Shown one piece after another: positions 17,712 through 25,649 of a stretch of DNA of 64,000 bases. Position 1 is the first letter of the stretch. Every line of letters starts with the position of its first letter. The stretch is from Owenweeksia sp963758205 (GTDB taxonomy: Bacteria > Bacteroidota > Bacteroidia > Flavobacteriales > Schleiferiaceae), in assembly GCA_963758205.1 (NCBI GenBank), contig CAVWUM010000001.1:744001-808000 (forward strand), written 5' to 3'. Under the pieces are notes generated by a model. It saw only the letters and a list, made by a program, of their open reading frames with translations, made no database searches and had not been told where the DNA came from. Made by a program: the position numbers and the translations under genes.

Positions 17712-17765
17712 TTGTTTTGATATTGCCCGGTAGAAATGTAGTTTTTGGGGATATTCTACTTTTCT

Positions 17766-17835
17766 GTCAGGCTGAGCGGCAGTCGAAGCCCACTCCTGAC
17801 TTTTGGAATGCCCTTCGACTATCGCTCAGGGTGAC
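17766..17835. repeat. REP-like inverted repeat between hemE and hemF
   Basis: Arms GTCAGGCTGAGCGGCAGTCG (from 17766) and the reverse complement of CTTCGACTATCGCTCAGGGT (from 17812) agree over about 25 bp with a few changes. This CTTCGACT..GCTCAG..TGAC element is widespread in Bacteroidota and recurs here at 45687-45797. Confidence 0.8.
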
Positions 17836-17857
17836 AATCTTTTGGGCTATTTTGACA

Positions 17858-18886
17858 CTATTCGTAATTCTTTATCGCATTAACAAACGCCTTCGCGTGA
17901 TCCACCGGCACATTAGGTAAAATACCATGCCCCAGGTTGGCGATGTACTTGTAAGTCCCAAAATCGTCCACCATCTGTTTTGCCAGCCTTTCAATTTCAG
18001 GGATAGGGGATAGCAACCTTGCAGGATCAAAATTACCTTGCAGGGTAGTTTTAAAGCTGGTGAATTCACGTGCCATTTGCGGAGTGATAGTCCAATCCAC
18101 ACCTAAGGCAGAAACGGGCATTTGCGCCATTTGCTCAAGTGCAAACCAACATCCTTTACCGAATACAATTACAGGAACTTCTGTGTGTAGAGCCTCTACA
18201 ATCTGGCGGATGTATTGCAACGAAAATGTCTCATAATCCATCGGTGAAAGTAATCCTCCCCAACTATCAAAAACCTGTATGGCATTACAACCATGGGCTG
18301 TTTTTTCTTTTAGGTAAGCAATGGTAGCGTTCGTTATTTTTTGCAAAAGCAAGTGTGCCGCCTCCGGCTGTGAATAGCAAAATTCCTTGGCTTTATCAAA
18401 GGTTTTACTGCCCTGGCCTTCTACCATATAGCAGAGAATAGTCCATGGTGAACCGGCAAAACCGATAAGCGGAACTTCATTGGCCAGTGCATCCTTGGTC
18501 ATATCAATAGCCTGGTACACATAACTCAGGCGATCTTTCACATCAATATCTGGAATGGCCTGCACCTGCTCCAAGGTGCGGATTGGATTTGGGATATACG
18601 GCCCCTTACCGGGAACCATTTGCACTTCCACTTCCAATGCCTGTGGAATTACCAGGATGTCTGAAAATAAAATAGCGGCATCCACACCTACCTGGTGTAT
18701 CGGCATTACCGTAATCTCTGTAGCAAGTTCGGGCGTTTCCACGCGATCAAAAAAGCTATACTTCGCTTTCAGCTTCATAAAGTCAGGAAGGTAGCGACCT
18801 GCCTGGCGCATCATCCACACTGGTGGACGGTTTACTTTTTCTCCCGTAAGGGCTTTAAGGAATAAGTCGTTTTTTAAAGTGCTCAT
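17858..18886 (-). CDS. hemE: Uroporphyrinogen decarboxylase
   Basis: This 342-residue cytosolic enzyme removes four acetate carboxyls from uroporphyrinogen III. The N-terminal signature RPPVWMMRQAGRYLPDF (about 20-36) carries the substrate-binding Arg, and Asp86-like and Tyr-containing blocks follow (AILFSDILVIPQALE, GFAGSPWTILCYMVEG, FDSWGGLLSP, LGVDW, NLGHGILPNVP). Length is typical. It lies 26 bp downstream of hemD on the minus strand, in a hemA-C-D-E-F series. Confidence 0.97.
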   Translation of the reverse strand: MSTLKNDLFLKALTGEKVNRPPVWMMRQAGRYLPDFMKLKAKYSFFDRVETPELATEITVMPIHQVGVDAAILFSDILVIPQALEVEVQMVPGKGPYIPNPIRTLEQVQAIPDIDVKDRLSYVYQAIDMTKDALANEVPLIGFAGSPWTILCYMVEGQGSKTFDKAKEFCYSQPEAAHLLLQKITNATIAYLKEKTAHGCNAIQVFDSWGGLLSPMDYETFSLQYIRQIVEALHTEVPVIVFGKGCWFALEQMAQMPVSALGVDWTITPQMAREFTSFKTTLQGNFDPARLLSPIPEIERLAKQMVDDFGTYKYIANLGHGILPNVPVDHAKAFVNAIKNYE

Positions 18887-18912
18887 TTATAGGGGAATAT
18901 TTTTCTAAAAGT

Positions 18913-19650
18913 TCATACTTCAGAATCTTCAAATTTTCGAATCTCAAAATACTCCACCACCTTCTCTACTACAGATTCAATGCTGGGTTCGTCAGACTCA
19001 ATGCGTTTGTTGTTGCATCGCAAATGAATGGCCTCTGAAGTAGTGGCGCCAATACAAAAGGCGGGTACGCTTACGTCAATTTTATTCTTTTTAAAAAAAC
19101 TGTAAACGGCAGTGGGAGAGAGGAAGATAATACCGTCAATATTATCGGTTTCCATCTGATGGTGTACTAAATCGGTGTTGTAAACAATTTCTTTATGCAC
19201 CATTATACCTTTACTCTCCAGGTATTCGGGAAGGTCATCCAATGATTTGTTTCCACAAAAAAAGTCCACAGCCTGCACATCTTTATTGCGGGCTATAATT
19301 TGTGCCAGACTAATGGCATTGCCAGCACGGGCAGCGGTTTCAATGCCAAGCTCACTAAGCATTTCCGTGGCTTTTATGCCAACGGTAAAGTTTTTCTTTT
19401 GAGAGATTTCAAGGGTGCTGTTCTGAGCAAGCTTAGCTAAGCTTACTACGGCATTTTTACTTGTAAATACCCGTGCCTGTGATTTTGGATTGTTGAGATA
19501 ACTCAAAAAAGTATCACGATTATACTCGTTGGATACTTCGATGAAGTCATCCTGTACAAGGCTTATGCCTGCCGCTTCCAGCATTTGTTGCAGCCTGGTC
19601 TCCAATGTTTTTGTAGAGAAAATTAAAGGTCGTCCGTTTTTATCAGGCAT
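18913..19650 (-). CDS. hemD: Uroporphyrinogen-III synthase
   Basis: The 245-residue product closes and inverts ring D of hydroxymethylbilane. The family is poorly conserved, but the two-lobe pattern is present: RVFTSKNAVVSLAKL in lobe one and DGIIFLSPTAVYSFFKK plus FCIGATTSEAI in lobe two, the classic C-terminal block. It overlaps the 3' end of hemC by 8 nt, supporting coupling and identity. Confidence 0.92.
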   Translation of the reverse strand: MPDKNGRPLIFSTKTLETRLQQMLEAAGISLVQDDFIEVSNEYNRDTFLSYLNNPKSQARVFTSKNAVVSLAKLAQNSTLEISQKKNFTVGIKATEMLSELGIETAARAGNAISLAQIIARNKDVQAVDFFCGNKSLDDLPEYLESKGIMVHKEIVYNTDLVHHQMETDNIDGIIFLSPTAVYSFFKKNKIDVSVPAFCIGATTSEAIHLRCNNKRIESDEPSIESVVEKVVEYFEIRKFEDSEV

Positions 19651-20563
19651 GTCTAATTTTTTCCATTATGGCCTGGCCTCCCTTAGCCAGCACTTCTTTT
19701 GCAGTAATAGTACCAAGGCCCTGTGCTTCAGCCAATGCTACGGTTTTCTCCATTACAACTTTGTCCGAACCATCCAGTTCAAATACTCCGGCTTTTAAGG
19801 TAATTTCATCACCACTTATAACGGCCAAAGCGCCTACCGGAGCCGAACAACCGCCTTCTACAGTGCGCAAAAATTCACGTTCAATAGTGGAGGTTAAATA
19901 GGTTTCTTCATGATTGATTTTACCAAGTAATTTCAAGATATCCGTATCTGCCGTACGGCAACCAATGCCTATTACGCCCTGTGCAGGAGCGGGTATCATC
20001 CAATCCAGTACAATGTGATTTTCAGGCAAAAGGTTTACACGGTAAAGTCCCGCTTTAGCGAATATGGCCCCGTTCCAGCCGTTTTCTTCCAGCTTTCGTA
20101 ACCGGGTTTGCACATTACCCCTTAGGTTGGCCGTTTTATGATTAGGATATCGGCTCTTCCATTGTGCTATACGCCTTATGCTTCCCGTGGCAACGGTAGC
20201 ATCCATGCCATTATTTAAGAAGTCTGCATCGCCATTAAATACCAATATGTCTTCGTATGGCCCGCGCTCCATCACAGCGGCAATGGTAAGTCCTTTCGGA
20301 TTTTGGGTGGGATAATCCTTTAAAGAATGTACAGCAATATCAATTTGATTCGTGTACAATGCATCATCTAGAATTTTAGTAAAAATTCCCGTGGTGCCAA
20401 ATTGGTGAAGCGGGGTTGTAAGATCAATATCTCCGGGAGATTTTACAGGAACCAATTCGCATTCTATTCCTTCAGCCTGTAGTCGGCTTTTAACCTCATT
20501 GGCCTGCCAAAGGGCCAGCTTGCTGTCGCGTGTGCCTATTTTTAAAGGAATATTCAAAAGCAA
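19643..20563 (-). CDS. hemC: Hydroxymethylbilane synthase (porphobilinogen deaminase)
   Basis: This enzyme polymerises four porphobilinogens. The conserved core begins KIGTRDSKLALWQANEVKSR and includes HSLKDYPT, RGPYEDILVF and the dipyrromethane-cofactor cysteine in VEGGCSAPVGALA. There is no ATG near the expected N-terminus. In frame the possible starts are TTG at 20563 or 20557, giving about 306 residues; a longer frame from a TTG at 20623 would add an unusual Gly/Pro-rich leader. hemA ends 44 bp before that farther TTG. Confidence 0.93.
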   Translation of the reverse strand: MLLNIPLKIGTRDSKLALWQANEVKSRLQAEGIECELVPVKSPGDIDLTTPLHQFGTTGIFTKILDDALYTNQIDIAVHSLKDYPTQNPKGLTIAAVMERGPYEDILVFNGDADFLNNGMDATVATGSIRRIAQWKSRYPNHKTANLRGNVQTRLRKLEENGWNGAIFAKAGLYRVNLLPENHIVLDWMIPAPAQGVIGIGCRTADTDILKLLGKINHEETYLTSTIEREFLRTVEGGCSAPVGALAVISGDEITLKAGVFELDGSDKVVMEKTVALAEAQGLGTITAKEVLAKGGQAIMEKIRHA

Positions 20564-20666
20564 AATGGATTTATGCCCGGATCCAACGGGCTTTTTTGTT
20601 GGTGGCCCAAAGATAATGGGCAAACAGAACTATTAAGGTATGGTTTGGATAGAACTATTCAATACC

Positions 20667-21926
20667 TCAATGTTCGTTGGGTATTTCAAAAATATGGTGA
20701 ATCGTTCTCAGGTCTTCACTCATATTAGTACCGGTTTTCAGCCCTTTGGCAAACTGTCCTGTAATGCGGTTCAGCAACTGGTCCGCAAGTATATCAGCAT
20801 GCTCGGCATTAAGTTCAGGATACTTTTTGAGGATGGCCTGTACTTCCTTGCTTTTCCACGCCTCCATTTTTTGCCTTACCGCATTTAGCGTGGGGGCTAC
20901 CCTGCGGCTTTCCAGCCAAATGTAAAAATCATCAATCATTTGGTTTATGATTTCTACAGCTGCAGGTATTTCTGCTTTTCTGCGCGCCATACCTTCCTGG
21001 GCAATTAGTGATAAAGCATCAACATCAGCCACTTCAAATTGAGGATCGCTGTAAATAGCAGCATCCACGTTTCGGGGTACGCTAAGGTTCAGTATCAGTC
21101 TTTTTTTCTCGGTAGTAAAGTTGCTCCTCAGTACAGTAGGTGCAATTGAACCTGTAGCTACAATTACGATGTCTGCAGCATCAAGCGTATCCTCCAATTG
21201 CGAATAGTCGCCATGCTTTAAACCAAATCTATCGGCCAGGCGCTCCGCTTTTTCATCAGTTCTGTTTACCAGCGTAATATCCTTCAACCCAGTTTGATTT
21301 ACGAGATTTTCACATGCTGTGCGGCCGATTTTACCAGTGCCTACAAGTACCACCTTTGAGCTCTCATCAAGAGAATTCTCAATGATGTAATTCTTTATTT
21401 TTTGAACGGCCACAAAAGCAACTGAAGCCGCGCCAGTACTAAGCTGGGTTTCGTTTTTTATTTTTTTGGAAGTCTGTACAGCGCTATTTACCAAACGCTC
21501 CAAAAACACGTTGTGAGCGGCCTGCTCACGGGCAAACTGAAACGATTTTTTTATTTGTCCGATAATCTCAAAATCACCAAGAATTTTAGACTCCATACCT
21601 GCGCTTACCTTAAACAGGTGCTCAATAGCATCGCGGTTTTGCTTGATGTTATGGTGGAGGTAAAAAAGTGACAGTTCTGTTTCGGTGTGTTTGCAAAAAA
21701 GAGCAATAATATCCCTCGGGCAATTGCCAAAAGCATAAATCTCAGTGCGGTTGCAGGTAGAAACTACCATTATGCCATCCCCACCCAGCTGCTTATAATC
21801 ATGTATAATATGACTTGCCTGCGTTTCGCTTAAACTGAATTTTTCGCGCACATCAACAGAGGCCGAGCGATGGTCTATGCCTACTAGAAAAAAGTTTGCA
21901 AATGAACTTACCTGAAAGTCTTTCAT
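20667..21926 (-). CDS. hemA: Glutamyl-tRNA reductase
   Basis: This 419-residue NADPH-dependent enzyme reduces Glu-tRNA to glutamate-1-semialdehyde, the first committed step of C5 tetrapyrrole synthesis. Features: the N-terminal catalytic domain with HRSASVDVREKF and catalytic Cys58 in VVSTCNRTEIYAFG, the Rossmann loop VVLVGTGKIGRTACENL at about 190-206, and a C-terminal dimerisation helix. It is the promoter-proximal gene of the minus-strand heme operon and is divergent from a PchR-like AraC gene, a likely regulator. Confidence 0.97.
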   Translation of the reverse strand: MKDFQVSSFANFFLVGIDHRSASVDVREKFSLSETQASHIIHDYKQLGGDGIMVVSTCNRTEIYAFGNCPRDIIALFCKHTETELSLFYLHHNIKQNRDAIEHLFKVSAGMESKILGDFEIIGQIKKSFQFAREQAAHNVFLERLVNSAVQTSKKIKNETQLSTGAASVAFVAVQKIKNYIIENSLDESSKVVLVGTGKIGRTACENLVNQTGLKDITLVNRTDEKAERLADRFGLKHGDYSQLEDTLDAADIVIVATGSIAPTVLRSNFTTEKKRLILNLSVPRNVDAAIYSDPQFEVADVDALSLIAQEGMARRKAEIPAAVEIINQMIDDFYIWLESRRVAPTLNAVRQKMEAWKSKEVQAILKKYPELNAEHADILADQLLNRITGQFAKGLKTGTNMSEDLRTIHHIFEIPNEH

Positions 21927-22013
21927 ATCTTATTTACGGCTGCGAAAATACCCTGCATTAAAAAATGTAAATACCCCAAAGCGAATAATTAATACCCTGA
22001 TAAAAAGAAATCA

Positions 22014-22038
22014 TTTATTTAGATTCGTTCTACTTAGG
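22014..22038. promoter_or_regulatory. Imperfect palindrome in the hemA / AraC divergent region (candidate operator)
   Basis: Arms TTTATTTAGAT (22014-22024) and TTCTACTTAGG (22028-22038) with a 3-nt spacer reproduce the layout of the perfect palindrome at 8769-8793. The left arm matches at 10 of 11 positions and the right arm at 7 of 11. It lies between hemA and the AraC start, so it could serve both. Confidence 0.45.
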
Positions 22039-22086
22039 CTTTGATTTAGCTTTGCGCAATGTTAGGCAGGCAGCGGGTTTTAATAA

Positions 22087-23028
22087 ATGATAATTGTCAT
22101 ACCTACGAGATATTTTACAATGGAGTTGACTTTTGAAATAGAAAAAGGAAAAAAAAATACCCCAAAAGGTAAAATTGAAAATACCTGTATAGGTAACGGC
22201 TTTTACATGGTAAAGGTTGAGAACCGTGAAAATGAGCCTTTGCGAATAAAGCGCGATATCGACCAAAGCCTTATACAGTTTTACTTTGCGCTGCAAGGCG
22301 GTGCCCGTTTTTTATTTAATCAGGGCAGCTACAAATTAAACCTTGAGCAGGAAAAAAGCCTTTTATTTTACAACCCTATTGTGGCTTTGCCACTTGATAT
22401 TGAAGTGATGCCTGGTTCCCGGCTGGTATTTCTTTACATCACTGTAGAGAATCTCCATCGTTTGTTTGTGGCTGGCTCTGAAGAAATCGAATTCATTAAT
22501 AAAGAGAATATCGACAAGAAGTTTTACGGAGACCGACCCCTTAACCCAATGCTGGTAGTAACCATAAACCAGCTTTTTACCAACAAGGTAAATGGCCCCG
22601 CCAGAAATATTTTTGAAAAAGCCAAAGCCTATGAGATACTTGCTCTATATCTGAATAAGGAAGAAGGAAAGGACGTGGAGCAGTGCCCTTTTTTAAATGA
22701 CGAGGAAAATGTAGAGCGGGTACGGCTGGCTAAAAAGCTACTGATTGAACAAATGACTACGCCCCCTACTTTAAAAGAACTTTCGCGCGAGGTGGGCCTT
22801 AATGAATATCGCCTTAAAGAGGGATTTAAGAATATATATGGTAAAACGGTTTTTCAGTTTTTGAACGATTACCGTTTGGATACCGCCCGCCACATGCTTG
22901 ATAATGGCTCGGCTAAAGTTAATGATGCGGCCTATCATATAGGATATACAAATCCCAGTCACTTTATAGCGGCCTTTAAAAAGAAGTTTGGTGTAACACC
23001 AAAGCGATATTTAATTTCAAAAAAATAA
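22087..23028 (+). CDS. PchR-like AraC-family regulator of the heme locus
   Basis: The 313-residue regulator has an N-terminal sensing domain of beta-strand character (about 30-190) and a C-terminal AraC domain at about 215-310 (PTLKELSREVGLNEYRLKEG, VNDAAYHIGYTNPSHFIAAF, VTPKRYL). A CPFL motif (EQCPFLNDEENVERVRLAKK) precedes the DNA-binding domain, as seen in PchR-like proteins that sense iron chelates or tetrapyrroles. A second ATG at 22120 (MELTFEIEKGK) is an equally good start. Its location between hemA and hemH suggests control of heme synthesis. Confidence 0.88.
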   Translation: MIIVIPTRYFTMELTFEIEKGKKNTPKGKIENTCIGNGFYMVKVENRENEPLRIKRDIDQSLIQFYFALQGGARFLFNQGSYKLNLEQEKSLLFYNPIVALPLDIEVMPGSRLVFLYITVENLHRLFVAGSEEIEFINKENIDKKFYGDRPLNPMLVVTINQLFTNKVNGPARNIFEKAKAYEILALYLNKEEGKDVEQCPFLNDEENVERVRLAKKLLIEQMTTPPTLKELSREVGLNEYRLKEGFKNIYGKTVFQFLNDYRLDTARHMLDNGSAKVNDAAYHIGYTNPSHFIAAFKKKFGVTPKRYLISKK

Positions 23029-23034
23029 AAATGC

Positions 23035-23060
23035 CGGGTTGGTTAACGTAGTCCAACCCG
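23035..23060 (+). terminator. Hairpin between AraC gene and hemH
   Basis: Perfect 8-bp arms CGGGTTGG (23035-23042) and CCAACCCG (23053-23060) are followed by only three T residues. It starts 7 bp after the AraC stop and ends 16 bp before the hemH ATG, so it could be a weak terminator or could occlude hemH translation. Confidence 0.55.
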
Positions 23061-23076
23061 TTTGAATGTGTCAGAA

Positions 23077-24096
23077 ATGAAAAAAGCAATTCTGCTCGTA
23101 AATTTAGGTTCGCCAGACTCATACCAGGTTAGTGATGTAAAAATATACCTGCGTGAATTTTTAATGGATGAAAGGGTAATTGATAAGCCCTACTGGTTCA
23201 GGTATGCACTAATTGAAGGTATTATTTTAAGAACCCGCCCGCCTAAATCTGCCGAGGCCTATAAAAGCATCTGGTGGGAAGAAGGCTCTCCATTAATAGT
23301 ATTGAGTAAGCAGCTACAAGCAGAGGTTCAAAAATATTCGGATATTCCCGTTGGCCTGGGTATGCGCTACGGCAACCCCTCCATTGAGCAGGGAATAAGG
23401 GATTTGTTGGAGCAAAACCCTGATCTGGAAGAGGTATTTATGATTCCGCTTTACCCGCATTATGCCATGAGCAGTTATGAAACCGTGGTGGTAAAGGCCC
23501 GTGAGGTTGTAGAAAAAGAGTTCCCTGAGTTAAACCTGAGAATCAAGAACGTATTTTATAATGACTCCCGCTACCTGGATGCCCTGGCTAACAGCATCAA
23601 GCCCTGGCTTACCGCGGATTATGATCACATACTATTTAGTTACCACGGTATTCCGGAAAGGCATGTTCAGAAAACGGATGTAACCAATGCACACTGCCTT
23701 ATGGTTGATGATTGCTGTGCGAAGGATTCTCCGGCCCATCAAACCTGCTACCGTCATCAGGTTTTTAAAACCACAGAAGAGGTGGTAAAGCGCCTTAACA
23801 TCCCTAAAGAAAAATACAGCAACAGCTTTCAAAGCCGATTGGGGAGCGATCCGTGGCTACAGCCTTTTTCGGATAAGGTTATCCGTGAGCTTCCATCCAA
23901 AGGCATAAAGAAGCTGGTGGTAGTTTGCCCGGCCTTCGTTTCTGATTGTTTGGAAACTATTGAGGAAATTGGCGAGGAGGCTAAAGAATTTTTTCTGGAG
24001 AGTGGTGGCGATGAATTTACCCTGGTTCCTTGTTTAAACAATCAAGAGGATTGGGCGCGGCTGCTGGCCGATTGGGGCTCAGAAAATAAAAGTTAG
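23077..24096 (+). CDS. hemH: Ferrochelatase
   Basis: This 339-residue enzyme inserts ferrous iron into protoporphyrin IX. The start at the ATG 23077 gives MKKAILLVNLGSPDS, the usual N-terminus; a TTG five codons upstream is unlikely. Conserved blocks are VGLGMRYGNPSIEQG, PLYPHYAMSSYET, the active-site His in FSYHGIPERH, and FQSRLGSDPWLQP with CPAFVSDCLETIEEIGEE (catalytic Glu). A cluster of cysteines (DDCCAKDSPAHQTC) at about 210-222 could ligate an iron-sulfur cluster, though this is not certain. Confidence 0.96.
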   Translation: MKKAILLVNLGSPDSYQVSDVKIYLREFLMDERVIDKPYWFRYALIEGIILRTRPPKSAEAYKSIWWEEGSPLIVLSKQLQAEVQKYSDIPVGLGMRYGNPSIEQGIRDLLEQNPDLEEVFMIPLYPHYAMSSYETVVVKAREVVEKEFPELNLRIKNVFYNDSRYLDALANSIKPWLTADYDHILFSYHGIPERHVQKTDVTNAHCLMVDDCCAKDSPAHQTCYRHQVFKTTEEVVKRLNIPKEKYSNSFQSRLGSDPWLQPFSDKVIRELPSKGIKKLVVVCPAFVSDCLETIEEIGEEAKEFFLESGGDEFTLVPCLNNQEDWARLLADWGSENKS

Positions 24097-24217
24097 AATA
24101 CTATCACGTTTCCTTAATTAAGCATTTTTAAGGAATATCTTATTAACCCTGCATTATTTTTTTCCGGATTATCGAACTATTAGGAGCTTCTTTACGTAAG
24201 TAAGCTAAACAAATGTT

Positions 24218-24653
24218 ATGAACCGGAAAAAAATCCTGAAAGTCAGTTTACTATCGCTGGGAGTTTTAGTGCTCTTAGCAGGTGTGCTGGTAGTGCATAT
24301 TTACATGGTTACAGGATACGAAAAAGCCTGTAAACTCAAACCTGTATTTAAGTAGGATTGATTTTGAACAATCTATAAGTAAAGAGGAATCTGCTGAGCT
24401 TAAGGGATTTATTAATGGTCTTCCGGGAGTTCATAAGGCTTATATAAATGAAGCGGCTGGCACTTTGGTGTATGGTTATTACAAAGAGGAGCAAAATCCT
24501 GATAAAGTATATGCCGAGTTAAGCTCCTTTACCACCTTAAGTATGAAGCCCTTTAAGGTAAGCGAAGAGGACATCGCCAAAGGTTGTCCTGCATTCGATG
24601 AAAATTCTGTGACCTACAAGGTGGGCGCATTTGTCCAGAACCTGATCCAATAA
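24218..24653 (+). pseudogene. Frameshifted single-TM protein with HMA-like C-terminal domain
   Basis: From the ATG at 24218 the frame encodes MNRKKILKVSLLSLGVLVLL and a membrane helix to HIYMVT, then stops early at about 24355. Removing one G of the GG at 24314-24315 joins it to a second open frame: VT-DTKKPVNSNLYLSRIDF, then SISKEESAELKGFINGLPGV and onward to the stop at 24653, for a 144-residue product. The combined protein has one N-terminal TM helix and a ferredoxin-like domain resembling heavy-metal-associated folds but without CxxC. Either a real inactivating mutation or a one-base sequence error. It lies between hemH and the globin lipoprotein, 27 bp before the latter. Confidence 0.72.
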
Positions 24654-24680
24654 TTATTAAATAACAAAAACCCAATTGAA

Positions 24681-25241
24681 ATGAAGATTTTATCAAAATT
24701 TAGTGTGCTGTTACTTATCGGTGCTATCGGCTTTATGTCATCCTGCGAAGAAGATGATGATAACATGGTAACCCCTGTACCGGAACCCACCTTATATGAA
24801 AAAGTAGGAGGTACAGAAATGGTTAATGACCCCGAAAATGCAGGGCAAATTGAAAAAGGACGCTTGAGCATCCGTGCTGTGGTGGATAGCAGCATATTTG
24901 TAATTGCCGGAGATACTGCTTTACAGCCTTACTTTGCGGTATTACTTGCCGAAGTTGGTAATAATGATCTTAGCGGATTTGCCGCATTAAGTGAAAGTCT
25001 TACTGACTTTATCTCAAAAGCAGCTGGTGCTGAAAATGTAACATATACTGGTTTGAATATGAGCGATGCGCATGATCCCAGCGTAAACGGTAGAATGGGT
25101 TTAGAAGCTGATGATGCTGCGTTTGATGCCTTTGTGGCGGACGTTGTAGTAGGAGCTCAGCAAAATAATGTACCTAATGATATAATTGCTGAATTTGGCG
25201 CTTTGCTTGAAACGACTCGAGCAGACGTTGTACAGCGATAG
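24681..25241 (+). CDS. Lipoprotein group 1 truncated hemoglobin-like protein
   Basis: The 186-residue product has a lipobox GFMSSC (Cys22) and an acidic linker, so it should be membrane-anchored outside the cytoplasm. From residue 38 it follows the truncated globin pattern: TLYEKVGG, then AVVD, LQPYF (Phe85, CD1 position), YTGLNMSDAHDPS (His131 at the proximal F8 position), and a C-terminal helix VPNDIIAEFGALLETTR. About 17 residues are inserted after the first GG. The usual B9/B10 Phe-Tyr pair is replaced by Ser71-Ile72. It follows the heme genes, suggesting heme is bound, but ligand chemistry is inference. Confidence 0.82.
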   Translation: MKILSKFSVLLLIGAIGFMSSCEEDDDNMVTPVPEPTLYEKVGGTEMVNDPENAGQIEKGRLSIRAVVDSSIFVIAGDTALQPYFAVLLAEVGNNDLSGFAALSESLTDFISKAAGAENVTYTGLNMSDAHDPSVNGRMGLEADDAAFDAFVADVVVGAQQNNVPNDIIAEFGALLETTRADVVQR

Positions 25242-25263
25242 GCTTTTTAATAAGTATTCTTGT

Positions 25264-25305
25264 AAGGGCTGTCTTAATAGCATTAAGTCAGCCCTTTTCT
25301 TTTGT
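25264..25305. terminator. Bidirectional terminator hairpin
   Basis: Arms AAGGGCTGTCTTAAT (25264-25278) and ATTAAGTCAGCCCTT (25282-25296) differ at one position, loop AGC, followed by TTCTTTT. It ends the globin transcript and may also serve the small minus-strand ORF that ends at 25306. Confidence 0.85.
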
Positions 25306-25518
25306 TTACAAGCCTAATATTGCCCGGAACTGATTACCATAATCAACAAATTTTCCATAGGCGGTATAGGTTGCATTCAGTACAGGGTTATAAGTACCCA
25401 TAAACTGATTCTCTAAGTTATAGAGGTAATAGAGGCCATCTGCACCCTGATATACTGTGGCAGCTGCTGCTCCTGCTGCGTTGTAAATACTCTCAATTGC
25501 ACTGCTTACTGCGTTCAT
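25306..25518 (-). CDS. Small hypothetical protein (70 aa)
   Basis: An isolated 70-codon frame beginning MNAVSSAIESIYNAAGAAAA, rich in Ala, Tyr and Asn, without cysteine, signal or membrane helix. It fills an otherwise gene-free interval and ends exactly at the terminator hairpin of the convergent globin gene, which supports it being real. No family recognised; the upstream region is AT-rich. Confidence 0.45.
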   Translation of the reverse strand: MNAVSSAIESIYNAAGAAAATVYQGADGLYYLYNLENQFMGTYNPVLNATYTAYGKFVDYGNQFRAILGL

Positions 25519-25649
25519 CTGGATTGATTTTAAAATTAATCATGTATCAACCCCGCAGTCATCTTTAAGTTTCAATAGCAACTAAAAATTATCAGAATTT
25601 TCTGCTTTTCAATTCCTTTACCTTTGAAGGGTTTAAAGAATAGCTGGTT

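Noticed and set aside
20575..20597. GCCCG...CGGGC plus T-run hairpin, plus strand
   Set aside because: It looks like a terminator only on the strand opposite to all local genes and lies at the 5' edge of hemC; probably chance.
24465..24653. Short separate gene of 62 codons
   Set aside because: It starts with TTG in mid-domain and joins upstream sequence in the same frame; treated as the 3' part of the frameshifted gene at 24218-24653.
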